A stretch of 64,000 bases of DNA from Geomonas sp. RF6 (GTDB lineage: Bacteria > Desulfobacterota > Desulfuromonadia > Geobacterales > Geobacteraceae): NCBI RefSeq assembly GCF_021044625.1, contig NZ_CP087999.1, forward strand, positions 637,001-701,000. The letters run 5' to 3'. Below are positions 1 to 8,322 of the stretch, one piece after another; the first letter of the stretch is position 1; each line of letters opens with the position of its first letter. The notes beneath the pieces are model-generated. The model was not told where the DNA came from. It did no database searches and worked only from the letters and a program-made list of their open reading frames with translations. Both the position numbers and the translations under genes were made by a program.

Positions 1-1
1 T

Positions 2-733
2 CTCCCCAAAACGACCGGCGAGCCGATCTACAGTCACCGCATGAGCGTCATTGCCTTCTGGAGCCTCATCTTCATGTACCTGTGGACCGGGGCGCACCAC
101 CTTTTGTGGACGCCGGTTCCGGACTGGGTCCAGACGCTGGCGATGGCCTTTTCGGTCATGCTGATCGCCCCCTCCTGGGCCGCTGTCTTCAACGCCTACT
201 TCTCCATGAACGGGCAGTGGCACCAGATGCGCGACAACTACCTGGTGAAGTTCCTGATCTTCGGAGTAAGTTTCTACGGGCTGCAAACGCTGCAGGGTCC
301 GTCGCAATCGATCCGCACCTTTTCCGCCTTCATCCACTATACAGACTGGGTCCCCGGGCACGTGCACATGGGTGCGCTGGGGTGGGTCTCGCTCGTTCTC
401 TTCGCCGCGATCTACTACACGCTGCCGCGGCTCTACGACAGGGAGATCTACAGCATCCCCCTGGCAAACCTCCACTTCTGGCTCGCGGTGACGGGTCAGC
501 TCATTTTCTCCATCACCCTGTGGATCGGGGGGGTGCAGCAGGCGAGCATGCTCGAAGCGACCAATCCCGACGGCAGCCTCCACTACAGCTTCATGGAAAC
601 ACTGGTCGAGCTCTACCCCTACTGGCACATCCGGGTGCTGGGAGGGATCATCTACCTCCTGGGGCTCCTCGTCTTCATCTACAACATAACGAAGACCATT
701 ACCGGCGCTGCGCCTGCCGTGCAGAAAGCCTAA
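2..733 (+). CDS. ccoN: Cytochrome c oxidase, cbb3-type, subunit I (3' part)
   Basis: The gene enters from the left edge, so only about 243 C-terminal residues are visible; the first ATG in frame (41) is internal. CcoN is the catalytic membrane subunit that reduces O2 at the heme b3-CuB centre. The visible part has several hydrophobic helices, the paired histidines of GAHHLLW expected as CuB ligands, and PGHVHMGALGW, which carries heme-ligand histidines. It is followed after 17 bases by ccoO, with a good ribosome binding site (AAAGGAGGGG). The order N-O-Q-P then G-H-I-S is the usual cbb3 operon order. Confidence 0.95.
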   Translation, partial: LPKTTGEPIYSHRMSVIAFWSLIFMYLWTGAHHLLWTPVPDWVQTLAMAFSVMLIAPSWAAVFNAYFSMNGQWHQMRDNYLVKFLIFGVSFYGLQTLQGPSQSIRTFSAFIHYTDWVPGHVHMGALGWVSLVLFAAIYYTLPRLYDREIYSIPLANLHFWLAVTGQLIFSITLWIGGVQQASMLEATNPDGSLHYSFMETLVELYPYWHIRVLGGIIYLLGLLVFIYNITKTITGAAPAVQKA

Positions 734-750
734 AGGAGGGGGACGGACCG

Positions 751-1611
751 ATGCTCTACAAGAATCCGATAGTATTTCTCCTTGTCGCCGCCGCCACCGT
801 GATGGTCGGAACGGTCGTCACCATGATCGTCCCCTTTCGCTGGATCAACGACCCGAAACTGAGGATCGCGGAGGTGAAGCCATACACGCCGCTCCAGCTG
901 GAGGGGCGTGACATCTACATCCGCGAGGGTTGCAACAACTGCCATACCCAGACGGTGCGGCCGCTCCTCTCCGACACCGAGCGCTACGGCGAGTATTCGA
1001 AGGCGGGGGAGTTCGTGTACGACCAGCCGTTTCTCTGGGGATCCCGGCGCACCGGCCCTGATCTGGCGCGGATCGGCGGGAAGTACCCGGACGCCTGGCA
1101 CTACACGCACATGGCGACCCCCCAGGCGATGGTGCCCCGGTCGAACATGCCCGGGTACGCATTCATGAAGAGGCCGCTCGACACGAGCCTCACGGAGAAG
1201 AAGATGCGGGCGCTGCACTTCCCGTACAGCAGCACCGATCTCGAATCGCTGAAGGGGAAAACGGAGATGGACGCCATGGTCGCCTACCTGCAAAAGCTCG
1301 GCAACGACATCCCCTGGCGCAAGGCTGCCCAGACCATGGTAACAGGGGAGTTGCACAACCCCTACCTCGACAAGGTGACGGTGCTCCCCGAAGGAAAGGA
1401 GCTGTACGCCAAAAACTGCGCGCAGTGCCACGGAGCAGAACTGAAAGGGGGAGTCGGCCCGAGCCTTGTAGACATGGACCAGCCGGACAGCCGCGTCTTC
1501 CAGACCATCTTCGCAGGGACGCAAAGTGGGATGCCCCCCTTTGGAGAGACACTCGGGAAGGACCGCATCTGGAAGATCGTCACCTTTATAAAGTCCACCC
1601 ACAGGCACTGA
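751..1611 (+). CDS. ccoO: cbb3 oxidase subunit CcoO with an extra C-terminal cytochrome c domain
   Basis: This 286-residue protein has an N-terminal membrane anchor and a first heme c motif CNNCH near residue 60, in the typical CcoO setting (EGCNNCHTQTVRPL). A second motif, CAQCHGAEL, lies near residue 222 with a following MPPFG that can supply the axial methionine. Ordinary CcoO is about 200 residues with one heme c, so the C-terminal third is an added cytochrome c domain. The start at 751 follows AAAGGAGGGGG. Its role is to pass electrons to CcoN. The added heme should be read together with the short, single-heme CcoP downstream. Confidence 0.93.
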   Translation: MLYKNPIVFLLVAAATVMVGTVVTMIVPFRWINDPKLRIAEVKPYTPLQLEGRDIYIREGCNNCHTQTVRPLLSDTERYGEYSKAGEFVYDQPFLWGSRRTGPDLARIGGKYPDAWHYTHMATPQAMVPRSNMPGYAFMKRPLDTSLTEKKMRALHFPYSSTDLESLKGKTEMDAMVAYLQKLGNDIPWRKAAQTMVTGELHNPYLDKVTVLPEGKELYAKNCAQCHGAELKGGVGPSLVDMDQPDSRVFQTIFAGTQSGMPPFGETLGKDRIWKIVTFIKSTHRH

Positions 1612-1612
1612 T

Positions 1613-1753
1613 ATGATCTGGGCGAGCGTGTACTACCTGGGAACCACCATCCTCCTCTTCGTGATCTTTGCGGCGATCGTGAGAAGGACCTACAAACGAA
1701 GCGAGAAGGAACGGCTCGAAGGGCCGAAGTACCGGATGATGGAAGACGAGTGA
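1613..1753 (+). CDS. ccoQ: cbb3 oxidase small subunit CcoQ
   Basis: A 46-residue protein with one N-terminal transmembrane helix (YYLGTTILLFVIFAAIV) followed by a charged tail ending KYRMMEDE. The ATG starts one base after the ccoO stop, indicating translational coupling. CcoQ/FixQ proteins are short single-span subunits that stabilise the cbb3 complex. The tail resembles that of the CcoS-like protein at 6328 (PKHRMLDDDE), a similarity also worth noting when naming these two small proteins. Confidence 0.85.
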   Translation: MIWASVYYLGTTILLFVIFAAIVRRTYKRSEKERLEGPKYRMMEDE

Positions 1754-1804
1754 CGAAGTGGAGTCCGGACCGGCGACGGCAAAATGGAGAAAGGAGACGG
1801 TTGC

Positions 1805-2269
1805 ATGTCAGATCACCACAGCTTCGACTACGACGGCATCAAGTACCGCATAGAGAGCAGGCCCCCTCTCGTCTTCACGATCCTTTTCTCCGGTCTGGTG
1901 CTCTGGGCGCTCGGCTTCATGGGGTACTTCCTCTTCAGCGACTGGTCCTCCGTCGGGGAGTACGTGCAGGAAAAGAAGGCAAATGACGCGCTAAAGGCCG
2001 CAAGCGCGGCGGCGGCGCCGGTGAAGGTCGCGCCAGGGGACCCGCAGGTCGGCGCAGCCGTATTCGCGGAACGGTGCGCGGCCTGTCACGGGGCGGACGC
2101 GAAGGGAAAGATCGGCCCCGACCTCACCAGAAAGGATTACAAGTACGGCAAGTCGGAGGCAGCCATAACGGAAAGCATCTCCAAGGGACGCCCCGGCGGC
2201 ATGCCCGGTTTTGGTGACCTTGCGCCCGAAAAGATCGCCGGGCTGGCCGCCTATCTGCTCCACCTGTGA
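1805..2269 (+). CDS. ccoP: cbb3 oxidase subunit CcoP, single-heme form
   Basis: A 154-residue protein: N-terminal cytosolic part starting MSDHHSFDYDGI, a transmembrane helix around residues 22-44, an Ala-rich linker, then one cytochrome c domain with CAACH near residue 90 and a GGMPGFG methionine region. Classical CcoP has two such domains and about 300 residues, so this copy has lost one. An upstream ATG at 1784 is in frame, but the GAAAGGAGA site sits between the two and fits the start at 1805. It overlaps ccoG by four bases (GTGA). Confidence 0.92.
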   Translation: MSDHHSFDYDGIKYRIESRPPLVFTILFSGLVLWALGFMGYFLFSDWSSVGEYVQEKKANDALKAASAAAAPVKVAPGDPQVGAAVFAERCAACHGADAKGKIGPDLTRKDYKYGKSEAAITESISKGRPGGMPGFGDLAPEKIAGLAAYLLHL

Positions 2270-3483
2270 CAGGTCGGAAGAAGGGATGCTCCCTGCTGGC
2301 ACCGAAGAGGAGAGGGGTTCAACTTCTGTGCGCCCTCCTTTTCCTCGCGCTCCCGGTGGTGCCGCTCAATGGCGACTCCCTGCTGCGTCTCGACATCGGC
2401 ACGCGCACCCTCCATGTCTTCGGCGCCACCCTTCGCATCGTGGAGTTCAGGCTCCTCCTCGTGGCGGTCCTCCTCCTGCTCTTCGCATTCCTTCTCATGA
2501 CGATGGTGCTCGGCAGGGTCTGGTGCGGCTGGTTCTGCCCCCAGAGCGCGCTCTCGGACCTCTCCGAATGGCTGGAGAAGAAGCTTTCCCGGACGGTGCA
2601 CAGCCGGTGGGTGCGGGGGGCGCTGCGGGAAGGGTGCCATGCCGCCCTCTCCTTTTTCATTGCCGCAGTCCTCCTCTGGTACATCATCCCGGCGGGAGAG
2701 TTCCTGAAAGGGGTATGGTCCGGGACCCTTCCGCGGGTAGCAGGGTATTCCTTCCTCCTCCTCGGCAGCGTCACCTATTTGAACCTCGCCCTCATGCGCC
2801 GCCACTTCTGCAAGATCGTCTGTCCCTACGGCCGTCTGCAGTTCTTTACCATGGACCGAGGGACCCTTACCCTTCTCTTCGAAGACCCGGAGGGCTCGTG
2901 CATCAGGTGCGGGAGCTGCCGGGGCGTCTGCCCCATGGGGATAGACATCAGGGAGGGGACCCAGGTCGCCTGCATAAACTGCGGCAGGTGCCTCGACGCC
3001 TGCCGGGGGGTCATGGGAAAGAAGGGGCGCCAGGGGCTGATCAGCTACCGTTTCGGGAACGGGAGAGAAGCGGGGAGCGTCTGGGGGCGCAGGTCCCTTC
3101 TGGCCGCGGCGGTAACAGCCCTCTCCCTGACCCTTGTGGCGGGGATCATCACGCGGCCGGAAGGAACGCTGAAGGTGCAACACGCACCGGGGGCGGCGGT
3201 GAAAAAGCTTCCGGGGAGCGTGGTGAACTTCTATATCGCCTACCTGGAGAACCGGGGGACGCAGCAGGAGCGATACAGACTGGCCCTGACGCCGGTGCCC
3301 GGAATCCGTTGCGAACTCCTCGGCCCGGTGCAGGACCTCGTCGTCGGCGCGAACGACAACAGGAGGGTCGATTTCGCGGTGCAGGTCTCCCCGACTCCAC
3401 CTGAGGGGAAAGAACTCGAATTGCACCTCATGCGCGGGGGAGCTGACATCGCCAGGTCGCGACTTCCGCTCCTCACGGAATAG
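2266..3483 (+). CDS. ccoG: cbb3 oxidase assembly ferredoxin/cupric reductase CcoG (FixG)
   Basis: A 405-residue membrane protein starting at GTG that overlaps the ccoP stop. It has N-terminal membrane helices, the family signature GRVWCGWFCPQ near residue 85, and two [4Fe-4S] motifs (CIRCGSCRGVCP near 211 and CINCGRCLDAC near 230), then an Ig-like C-terminal domain. Members of this family reduce Cu(II) for delivery to the CuB site of CcoN. Its place right after the structural genes and before ccoH/ccoI fits that role. Confidence 0.93.
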   Translation: MTGRKKGCSLLAPKRRGVQLLCALLFLALPVVPLNGDSLLRLDIGTRTLHVFGATLRIVEFRLLLVAVLLLLFAFLLMTMVLGRVWCGWFCPQSALSDLSEWLEKKLSRTVHSRWVRGALREGCHAALSFFIAAVLLWYIIPAGEFLKGVWSGTLPRVAGYSFLLLGSVTYLNLALMRRHFCKIVCPYGRLQFFTMDRGTLTLLFEDPEGSCIRCGSCRGVCPMGIDIREGTQVACINCGRCLDACRGVMGKKGRQGLISYRFGNGREAGSVWGRRSLLAAAVTALSLTLVAGIITRPEGTLKVQHAPGAAVKKLPGSVVNFYIAYLENRGTQQERYRLALTPVPGIRCELLGPVQDLVVGANDNRRVDFAVQVSPTPPEGKELELHLMRGGADIARSRLPLLTE

Positions 3484-3498
3484 CTGTAAGGAGAAGAA

Positions 3499-3924
3499 AT
3501 GAAAGAGTCCACGATCCCGCCGTTCTGGCGTTTCACCATGGGGCTTATGATGGGGAGCCTCCTTGTCGTCAGCGCCGGCAGCTTCATTGTGGCGGTACGG
3601 CATCCGGCAAAGGTGGTCGACCCGCACTACTACAGCCACGGGCTGGAGTACGGCAGGGAGGGCGGCGAGGCCCGCTGGCTCCTCGACGCAGTCGTGACGC
3701 CGGATGCTCTGGAGATCCGGGTGACGGATGAAGCCGACGCGCCGGTGACCGGCGGGGTGGTGGCGTGCCAGGTTGCGGATGCAGGGGCCGTGACCTTCAC
3801 CGAAAAAAGCCCCGGAGTGTACTCCGCTCCCAAGGCGCTCCTTCCGACAGGGGAAGTGCGCGCAGTCGTGCGCTTTACCAAGGGGAAGGAGCACAGCACC
3901 AGAAGGATGGTGCTAATCCCGTGA
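3499..3924 (+). CDS. ccoH: FixH/CcoH family assembly protein
   Basis: A 141-residue protein with one N-terminal transmembrane helix (residues about 12-32) and a periplasmic beta-rich domain containing the DPHYYSHGLEYG segment typical of FixH, in which a yxxGl.Y pattern is conserved. A ribosome binding site AAGGAGAAG precedes the ATG. FixH/CcoH is a single-span protein that associates with the cbb3 complex during assembly. The gene overlaps ccoI by four bases (GTGA), so the two are translationally coupled. Confidence 0.9.
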   Translation: MKESTIPPFWRFTMGLMMGSLLVVSAGSFIVAVRHPAKVVDPHYYSHGLEYGREGGEARWLLDAVVTPDALEIRVTDEADAPVTGGVVACQVADAGAVTFTEKSPGVYSAPKALLPTGEVRAVVRFTKGKEHSTRRMVLIP

Positions 3925-6335
3925 CGGAGACCTGTTTCCATTGCGGTGCCGGGATACCGGCAGGGTTGAAGCTGGAGGAGCGGGTAGCTGAAAGGGTACT
4001 CTCCTTCTGCTGCCGGGGGTGCCACGGCGCCTACCTTCTCATCAGCGGCGCCGGGCTTGACTCCTTCTACGCCCGTCGCGACCGTGCCGACGCAGGGCCC
4101 GTATCTCCCCCCGCCCCGGCAGATTACGACGAGAGCGCCTTTGCCTCGTCGCTGCGTCCGAGGGAGGGGCTCCTCTCGCTGGAGGCGAGGCTCGACGGGG
4201 TGCGCTGCGCCGGCTGTGTCTGGCTGCTGGAAAAGATGATCGGCCGCCTTCCGGGAGTGGCGCAGGTGCGCGTAAATTATGCGACGGCGCGCGCCTCGGT
4301 CCTCTTCGATCCCGCCGAGGTGACCGTGCGCGAGATCGTCACGCGGGCGGCCGAACTCGGCTACCCCCCCCGCCCCTGCCTCGACTCGGAAAGAAGCGAG
4401 AGCACACGGCGCGAGCGCACCGAACTCCTCTTCAGGTTCGGCACCGCCTTCTTTCTCACCATGCAGCTCATGGCCTATTCTTTCGCCCTCTATGCCGGAT
4501 ATTTTCAGGGAATGACCCCGGACATGAAGCGCTGGATGCAGATCTTCTCCCTTATCGTCACCACCCCCGTGATCTTTTACTGCGGCTCCCCCTTCCTCGC
4601 CGGGGCGTGGCGAAGCGTCCGCAACAGGGCGCCGGACATGGAGCTCCTGGTCGCCGTCGGCGCCCTCTCCTCCTACGGTTACAGCATATACGCGACTCTC
4701 GCCGGGGAGGAGGTGTACTTCGAGACCGCGGCGATGATCATCACCCTCATTCTCGCCGGAAGGCTTCTGGAAAACGCAGCGCGTAGCCGGGCGGCGGGGG
4801 GGATAGAGCGCCTCCTGCGCCTCGCCCCGGACCGGGTGAAAAGGTTGCGAGACGACCGGCTGGAAACCGTTCCCGTAGCGGAGCTGCACCCGGGCGACCT
4901 GATCCTCGTCTCCCCCGGAGAGCGATTCGCAGTCGACGGAACTGTCGAGGAAGGAGCCACCGAGGTCGACCAGTCCCCGACGACCGGGGAGCCGCTCCCG
5001 GTCCTGAAGAAGCGCGGCGACACCGTCTGGGGCGGCAGCAGTAACCTGACGGCGGCGGTACGGGTGCGCTGCGAAAAGAGTGCGGAGGACAGCTTTCTGG
5101 CCCGTGCTGCCCGTCTCGTGGAAGAGGCCCAGAGCCGGAAGGCGCCGATCCAGGGGAGTGCCGACAGGGTGGCTGCCCACTTTGTGCCGCTCGTTCTTAT
5201 CCTCGGCGGCGCCACCTTCTGCTGGCACTACGCCGCCGGCGGCAGTACCTTCCCCGAGTCCCTCATGGCCGCCCTTGCCGTCCTCGTTATCGCCTGTCCC
5301 TGTGCCGTGGGGCTTGCCACCCCGACAGCGATCGCGGCAGGGACAGCCGCGGGAGCCGCCTTCGGCATCATCATCAAGGGGGGAGATGTGCTGGAGCGCC
5401 TGAGCGCCGTCACCGCGGTTGCCTTTGACAAGACCGGCACGGTTACCTCCGGCAAAGCGACTGTCGAGGGTGTGGCCCCTGTCGCGGCAGTCGCTCCGGA
5501 GAGGGTGGTTACCCTTGCCGCAGCCGTCGAGGAGGGGTCGTTGCACCCCATAGGGCGCGCCATCTGCGACCATGCGCGGCGGCAGGGACTGATGCACCCC
5601 GTGGGGGAGCAGCTATTCACGGTGCCGGGAGGTGGGGTGCTGGGGAGGGTCGGTCCGGAGAAGGTGCTGGTGGGGAGCCTCCCCTTTCTCATCAGCAACG
5701 GAGTGGAGGGATCTCCGGAGAAGAGTGCCGCCGCCCCCGGGATAACGACAGTGCACGTCGCCTTCAATCAGCGCTATGCCGGAGCGATCAGCGTCAGCGA
5801 CCCGGTACGTCGCGAGGCGCAGGCGCTCGTTTCGTACTTCAAGGGTCACGGCATCCGGACGCTGCTTCTGAGCGGGGACAGTTGTCAGACGGCTGCGGGG
5901 GTGGCGAGACAGGTGGGGATAGAGGAGGTGCTGGGGGAGTTTTCCCCGGCGGCCAAGGCGCGCCACCTGGAGGAACTTCACGCGGCGGGGGAGACGGTCC
6001 TCATGGTGGGGGACGGCATAAACGACGCTCCCGCCCTTGGTGCCGCAGCGGTCGGGTGCGCCGTGGCCGGAGGGACAGACATAGCGATCGAGACTTCCGA
6101 CCTCGTGCTGGCGCGCCCGGACCTTGAACGGCTGGCGAGGGCGCACCGCCTGGCGCGGCGGACGATGAGCGTAGTGCGTCAGAATCTTCTGTGGGCCTTC
6201 GTGTACAACATGGTGGGGATACCGCTTGCCATGAGCGGGCGTCTGACCCCCGTCTATGCCGCGGCAGCAATGGCTCTGAGCTCGCTTTGCGTGGTCGGAA
6301 ATTCTCTGAGGCTATTGGGGGGAAGGAATGGATGA
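3921..6335 (+). CDS. ccoI: Copper-translocating P-type ATPase CcoI (FixI)
   Basis: An 804-residue P1B-type ATPase that exports copper for cbb3 assembly. The GTG at 3921 overlaps the ccoH stop; the reading frame is open further upstream but that part lies inside ccoH. An N-terminal cysteine-rich segment (CFHCG and FCCRGCHGAY) precedes an HMA domain (GVRCAGCVWLLEK). Further on are the actuator TGEPLP loop, the membrane metal site CPC near residue 457, the phosphorylation site DKTGT near 502, and GDGINDAP near 696. The dual cysteine motifs at the N-terminus are typical of FixI rather than of detoxifying CopA. Confidence 0.95.
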   Translation: MTETCFHCGAGIPAGLKLEERVAERVLSFCCRGCHGAYLLISGAGLDSFYARRDRADAGPVSPPAPADYDESAFASSLRPREGLLSLEARLDGVRCAGCVWLLEKMIGRLPGVAQVRVNYATARASVLFDPAEVTVREIVTRAAELGYPPRPCLDSERSESTRRERTELLFRFGTAFFLTMQLMAYSFALYAGYFQGMTPDMKRWMQIFSLIVTTPVIFYCGSPFLAGAWRSVRNRAPDMELLVAVGALSSYGYSIYATLAGEEVYFETAAMIITLILAGRLLENAARSRAAGGIERLLRLAPDRVKRLRDDRLETVPVAELHPGDLILVSPGERFAVDGTVEEGATEVDQSPTTGEPLPVLKKRGDTVWGGSSNLTAAVRVRCEKSAEDSFLARAARLVEEAQSRKAPIQGSADRVAAHFVPLVLILGGATFCWHYAAGGSTFPESLMAALAVLVIACPCAVGLATPTAIAAGTAAGAAFGIIIKGGDVLERLSAVTAVAFDKTGTVTSGKATVEGVAPVAAVAPERVVTLAAAVEEGSLHPIGRAICDHARRQGLMHPVGEQLFTVPGGGVLGRVGPEKVLVGSLPFLISNGVEGSPEKSAAAPGITTVHVAFNQRYAGAISVSDPVRREAQALVSYFKGHGIRTLLLSGDSCQTAAGVARQVGIEEVLGEFSPAAKARHLEELHAAGETVLMVGDGINDAPALGAAAVGCAVAGGTDIAIETSDLVLARPDLERLARAHRLARRTMSVVRQNLLWAFVYNMVGIPLAMSGRLTPVYAAAAMALSSLCVVGNSLRLLGGRNG

Positions 6336-6471
6336 ATCGCTCTTGCTATTGATGCTCCTTTCGCTTCTCCTTGGCTCGGCCTGCTGGCTCGTCTTTCTGT
6401 GGGCGGTGAAAAAAGGGGAGTTCGACGACATCGAGCGGCCGAAGCATCGGATGCTCGACGATGATGAGTAA
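6328..6471 (+). CDS. ccoS: cbb3 oxidase maturation protein CcoS-like
   Basis: A 47-residue protein with one transmembrane helix (LLLLMLLSLLLGSACWLVFL) and a polar tail (DIERPKHRMLDDDE). It overlaps the 3' end of ccoI by eight bases and begins after GGAAGG. CcoS proteins are short single-span proteins needed for cofactor insertion into cbb3 oxidase and are usually encoded directly after ccoI, as here. The tail D-P-K-H-R-M is like that of CcoS; the short length prevents firmer assignment. Confidence 0.85.
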   Translation: MDESLLLLMLLSLLLGSACWLVFLWAVKKGEFDDIERPKHRMLDDDE

Positions 6472-6497
6472 GCGGCTGCACTACCCGGCCGTTACCT

Positions 6498-6573
6498 GTA
6501 GGCCGGGATAAGCCGTAGGCGTTCCCGGCATATCTCCGGCACCTGCCGGAAACGCTGCGCTTATTCGGCCCAC
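6498..6573. repeat. REP-like palindromic repeat, copy A
   Basis: Begins GTAGGCCGGGATAAGCC and ends in the diverged inverse GCTTATTCGGCCCAC, with internal GCGTTCCCGGCA and GCCGGAAACGC. The arms can pair into an imperfect hairpin. Three related copies are at 47186, 47312 and 58445. It lies in the gap between ccoS and the next gene. Confidence 0.8.
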
Positions 6574-6627
6574 ATTCCACCCCGCGTTCCCGGCAAAAAA
6601 CCGAGCACCGCGAGAAAGGATCCTTCA

Positions 6628-7308
6628 ATGACCGTCATCTGGCTTTCACTTCTTGCAGGGCTCGCCGGCAGTTTCCACTGTATCGGGATGTGCGGCGGCA
6701 TCGTTGCCGCGCTCTCCCTCAGAGGGGAAGACTCGTCCCTCCGGCACACCCTTCACCGCCAGATCTGCTACCACTCGGGGCGAGTCACCACCTACACCGT
6801 ACTTGGCGCCGCTGCCGGATGGATCGGAGGCTCCCTCAACGCCTCCGTCCTCAACTCCGCCTCCTCCTGGCTCTTCATCGCCGCCAACCTCTGCGTCATC
6901 GCCGCAGGCCTCGGCACCGCGCTGAAACTGGACCGCCTGAACCTCTCCGCACTCGAAGGTGCCGGAGGGCGCCTCCTGGCCCGTCCCCTGCGGCGAGTCA
7001 TGACGAGCACCTCCCCTCTGGCGGCTTTTCCCCTGGGGGCGATCCTCGGTTTTCTCCCCTGCGGCCTCGTCTACGCACCACTTCCCGCCGCAGCGGCGGC
7101 GGGGACTCCGCTCATGGGAGCCGCGATCATGGGTGCCCTCGGGCTCGGCACCACCCCCGCTCTTCTTCTTTGCGGCGGCGCGTCTTTTGCCGCCTCCGGC
7201 GCCGTGCGCGGGGCGATGGCGCGCTGCGCGGGGGTCGCGGTGGCACTTATGGGCAGCGCCGCACTCTGGCGCGTCCTCAGCAGAGCCTGCCCGCACTGCG
7301 GATTGTAA
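6628..7308 (+). CDS. TauE/SafE-like (DsbD-type fold) membrane protein
   Basis: A 226-residue polytopic membrane protein with about six helices. It carries the signature FHCIGMCGG near residue 17 and FLPCGLVYAPL near residue 138, both typical of the short sulfite-exporter TauE/SafE-like proteins that sit beside cbb3 assembly genes in many bacteria. Cysteines in these motifs suggest metal or thiol chemistry; related proteins have been linked to copper handling for oxidase assembly. The start ATG follows GAGAAAGGATCC. It is separated from ccoS by the REP-like repeat, so it may be in the same transcript. Confidence 0.8.
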   Translation: MTVIWLSLLAGLAGSFHCIGMCGGIVAALSLRGEDSSLRHTLHRQICYHSGRVTTYTVLGAAAGWIGGSLNASVLNSASSWLFIAANLCVIAAGLGTALKLDRLNLSALEGAGGRLLARPLRRVMTSTSPLAAFPLGAILGFLPCGLVYAPLPAAAAAGTPLMGAAIMGALGLGTTPALLLCGGASFAASGAVRGAMARCAGVAVALMGSAALWRVLSRACPHCGL

Positions 7309-7365
7309 GGGGGAGAGTGGACCAGGAACAAGTACGTTGTTGCCACGAAGCAGTGCACGAGCCCT

Positions 7366-7591
7366 CCCGTCCCCCCCTTTGCGAAGTTTCATCCGCAAAT
7401 TCAGGGGAAACTCGACCAGACCGTCCCCTCCCCCTTGGCGGGGGAGGGACAGGGTGGGGGGGAAGGTGCCACCAGCCCACCATATGGCAGCTTCACCCAC
7501 CCCCTGCCCCCCTCCCGTCAAGGGAGGGGGGATCTTCAAGACGCTGGCTCCCAGGAATTCCCGGATGATCCTTCGCGAAGGGGGGGCGTTT
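7366..7591. repeat. Nested imperfect palindrome (MITE-like), complete copy
   Basis: This gene-free stretch is a repeat folded on itself. The outer left arm (CCCCCCCTTTGCGAAG then CATCCG and AATTC) is the inverse of the outer right arm (GAATTCCCGGATGATCC then TTCGCGAAGGGGGGG). An inner pair of C-rich/G-rich arms at 7427-7465 and 7497-7532 is also inverted. Related outer arms occur at 42213-42330 and 55661-55918. No open reading frame here looks real. Confidence 0.7.
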
Positions 7592-7630
7592 TCAAGGAGG
7601 GGTTGGGTACAAAGGGAGAGGGAGTGCTCC

Positions 7631-8305
7631 TTACAGACCTGCTACAACCACGCCGTCTTTCAGGTAGATCGTGCGGTCCGAGTAGCGGCAGTTATCAGGA
7701 TTGTGCGTCACCATGACCACGGTCTGCCCCGAGTCGTTCAGCTCCCGGAAAAGCGCCATCATCTCGTCGCTGGTCTTCGAGTCGAGGTTCCCGGTCGGCT
7801 CATCAGCAAAGAGGATGTGCGGCGAGTTAACCACGGAGCGCGCTATCGCAACCCTCTCCTGCTCGCCGCCTGAGAGCTGGCTCGGCAGCCTGTCCGTCTT
7901 CTTCCCGAGACCTACCCGCTCCAGCGCCGCTTTGGCGGCAGCCTTCTTCTCCGCAGGCTTCATCTCCGCGATCACCAAGGGGAGCATGACGTTCTCCAGC
8001 GCAGTGAGGTACGGGATGAGGTGAAAGGACTGGAAGACGAAGCCAAGCTTCGTGGCGCGGAAATCGGCCAGCTTCTCCCCCGGGAGGTCGTACAGCTTCA
8101 CTCCGGCGATCTCCACCTTTCCGCTGGAGGGGTGGTTCATCCCCCCCAGCACCGACAGCAGCGTGCTCTTCCCGGAGCCGGACTGCCCCATGATGGTGAC
8201 GAACTCTCCGCTCTCTATGGCGACGTTGATGCCGTTTAGCGCCTGCACCGTGTCCGCCCCGCTCAGGTACTCTTTTTTCACATCGTGCACTTCTATCAAA
8301 GCCAT
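7631..8305 (-). CDS. ABC transporter ATP-binding protein (LolD/MacB type)
   Basis: A 224-residue ATPase with Walker A GQSGSGKST near residue 39, Q-loop, signature LSGGEQERVAIARS, Walker B ILFADEPTGNLD and the switch histidine in VMVTH. The start MALIEVHDV follows a GGGAG site. It belongs to the family that drives FtsX-type permeases rather than classical importers. It is encoded just downstream of such a permease and the DUF2318 protein, so the three form a unit. The exported or moved substrate cannot be read from sequence; iron or a cell-envelope substrate is most likely. Confidence 0.92.
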   Translation of the reverse strand: MALIEVHDVKKEYLSGADTVQALNGINVAIESGEFVTIMGQSGSGKSTLLSVLGGMNHPSSGKVEIAGVKLYDLPGEKLADFRATKLGFVFQSFHLIPYLTALENVMLPLVIAEMKPAEKKAAAKAALERVGLGKKTDRLPSQLSGGEQERVAIARSVVNSPHILFADEPTGNLDSKTSDEMMALFRELNDSGQTVVMVTHNPDNCRYSDRTIYLKDGVVVAGL

Positions 8306-8322
8306 TGAAATAACTCCCGTAT

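Noticed and set aside
3630-5597. A 655-codon open frame antisense to ccoH/ccoI.
   Set aside because: It mirrors the codon pattern of ccoI and has no recognisable domain; ccoI has all P-type ATPase motifs.
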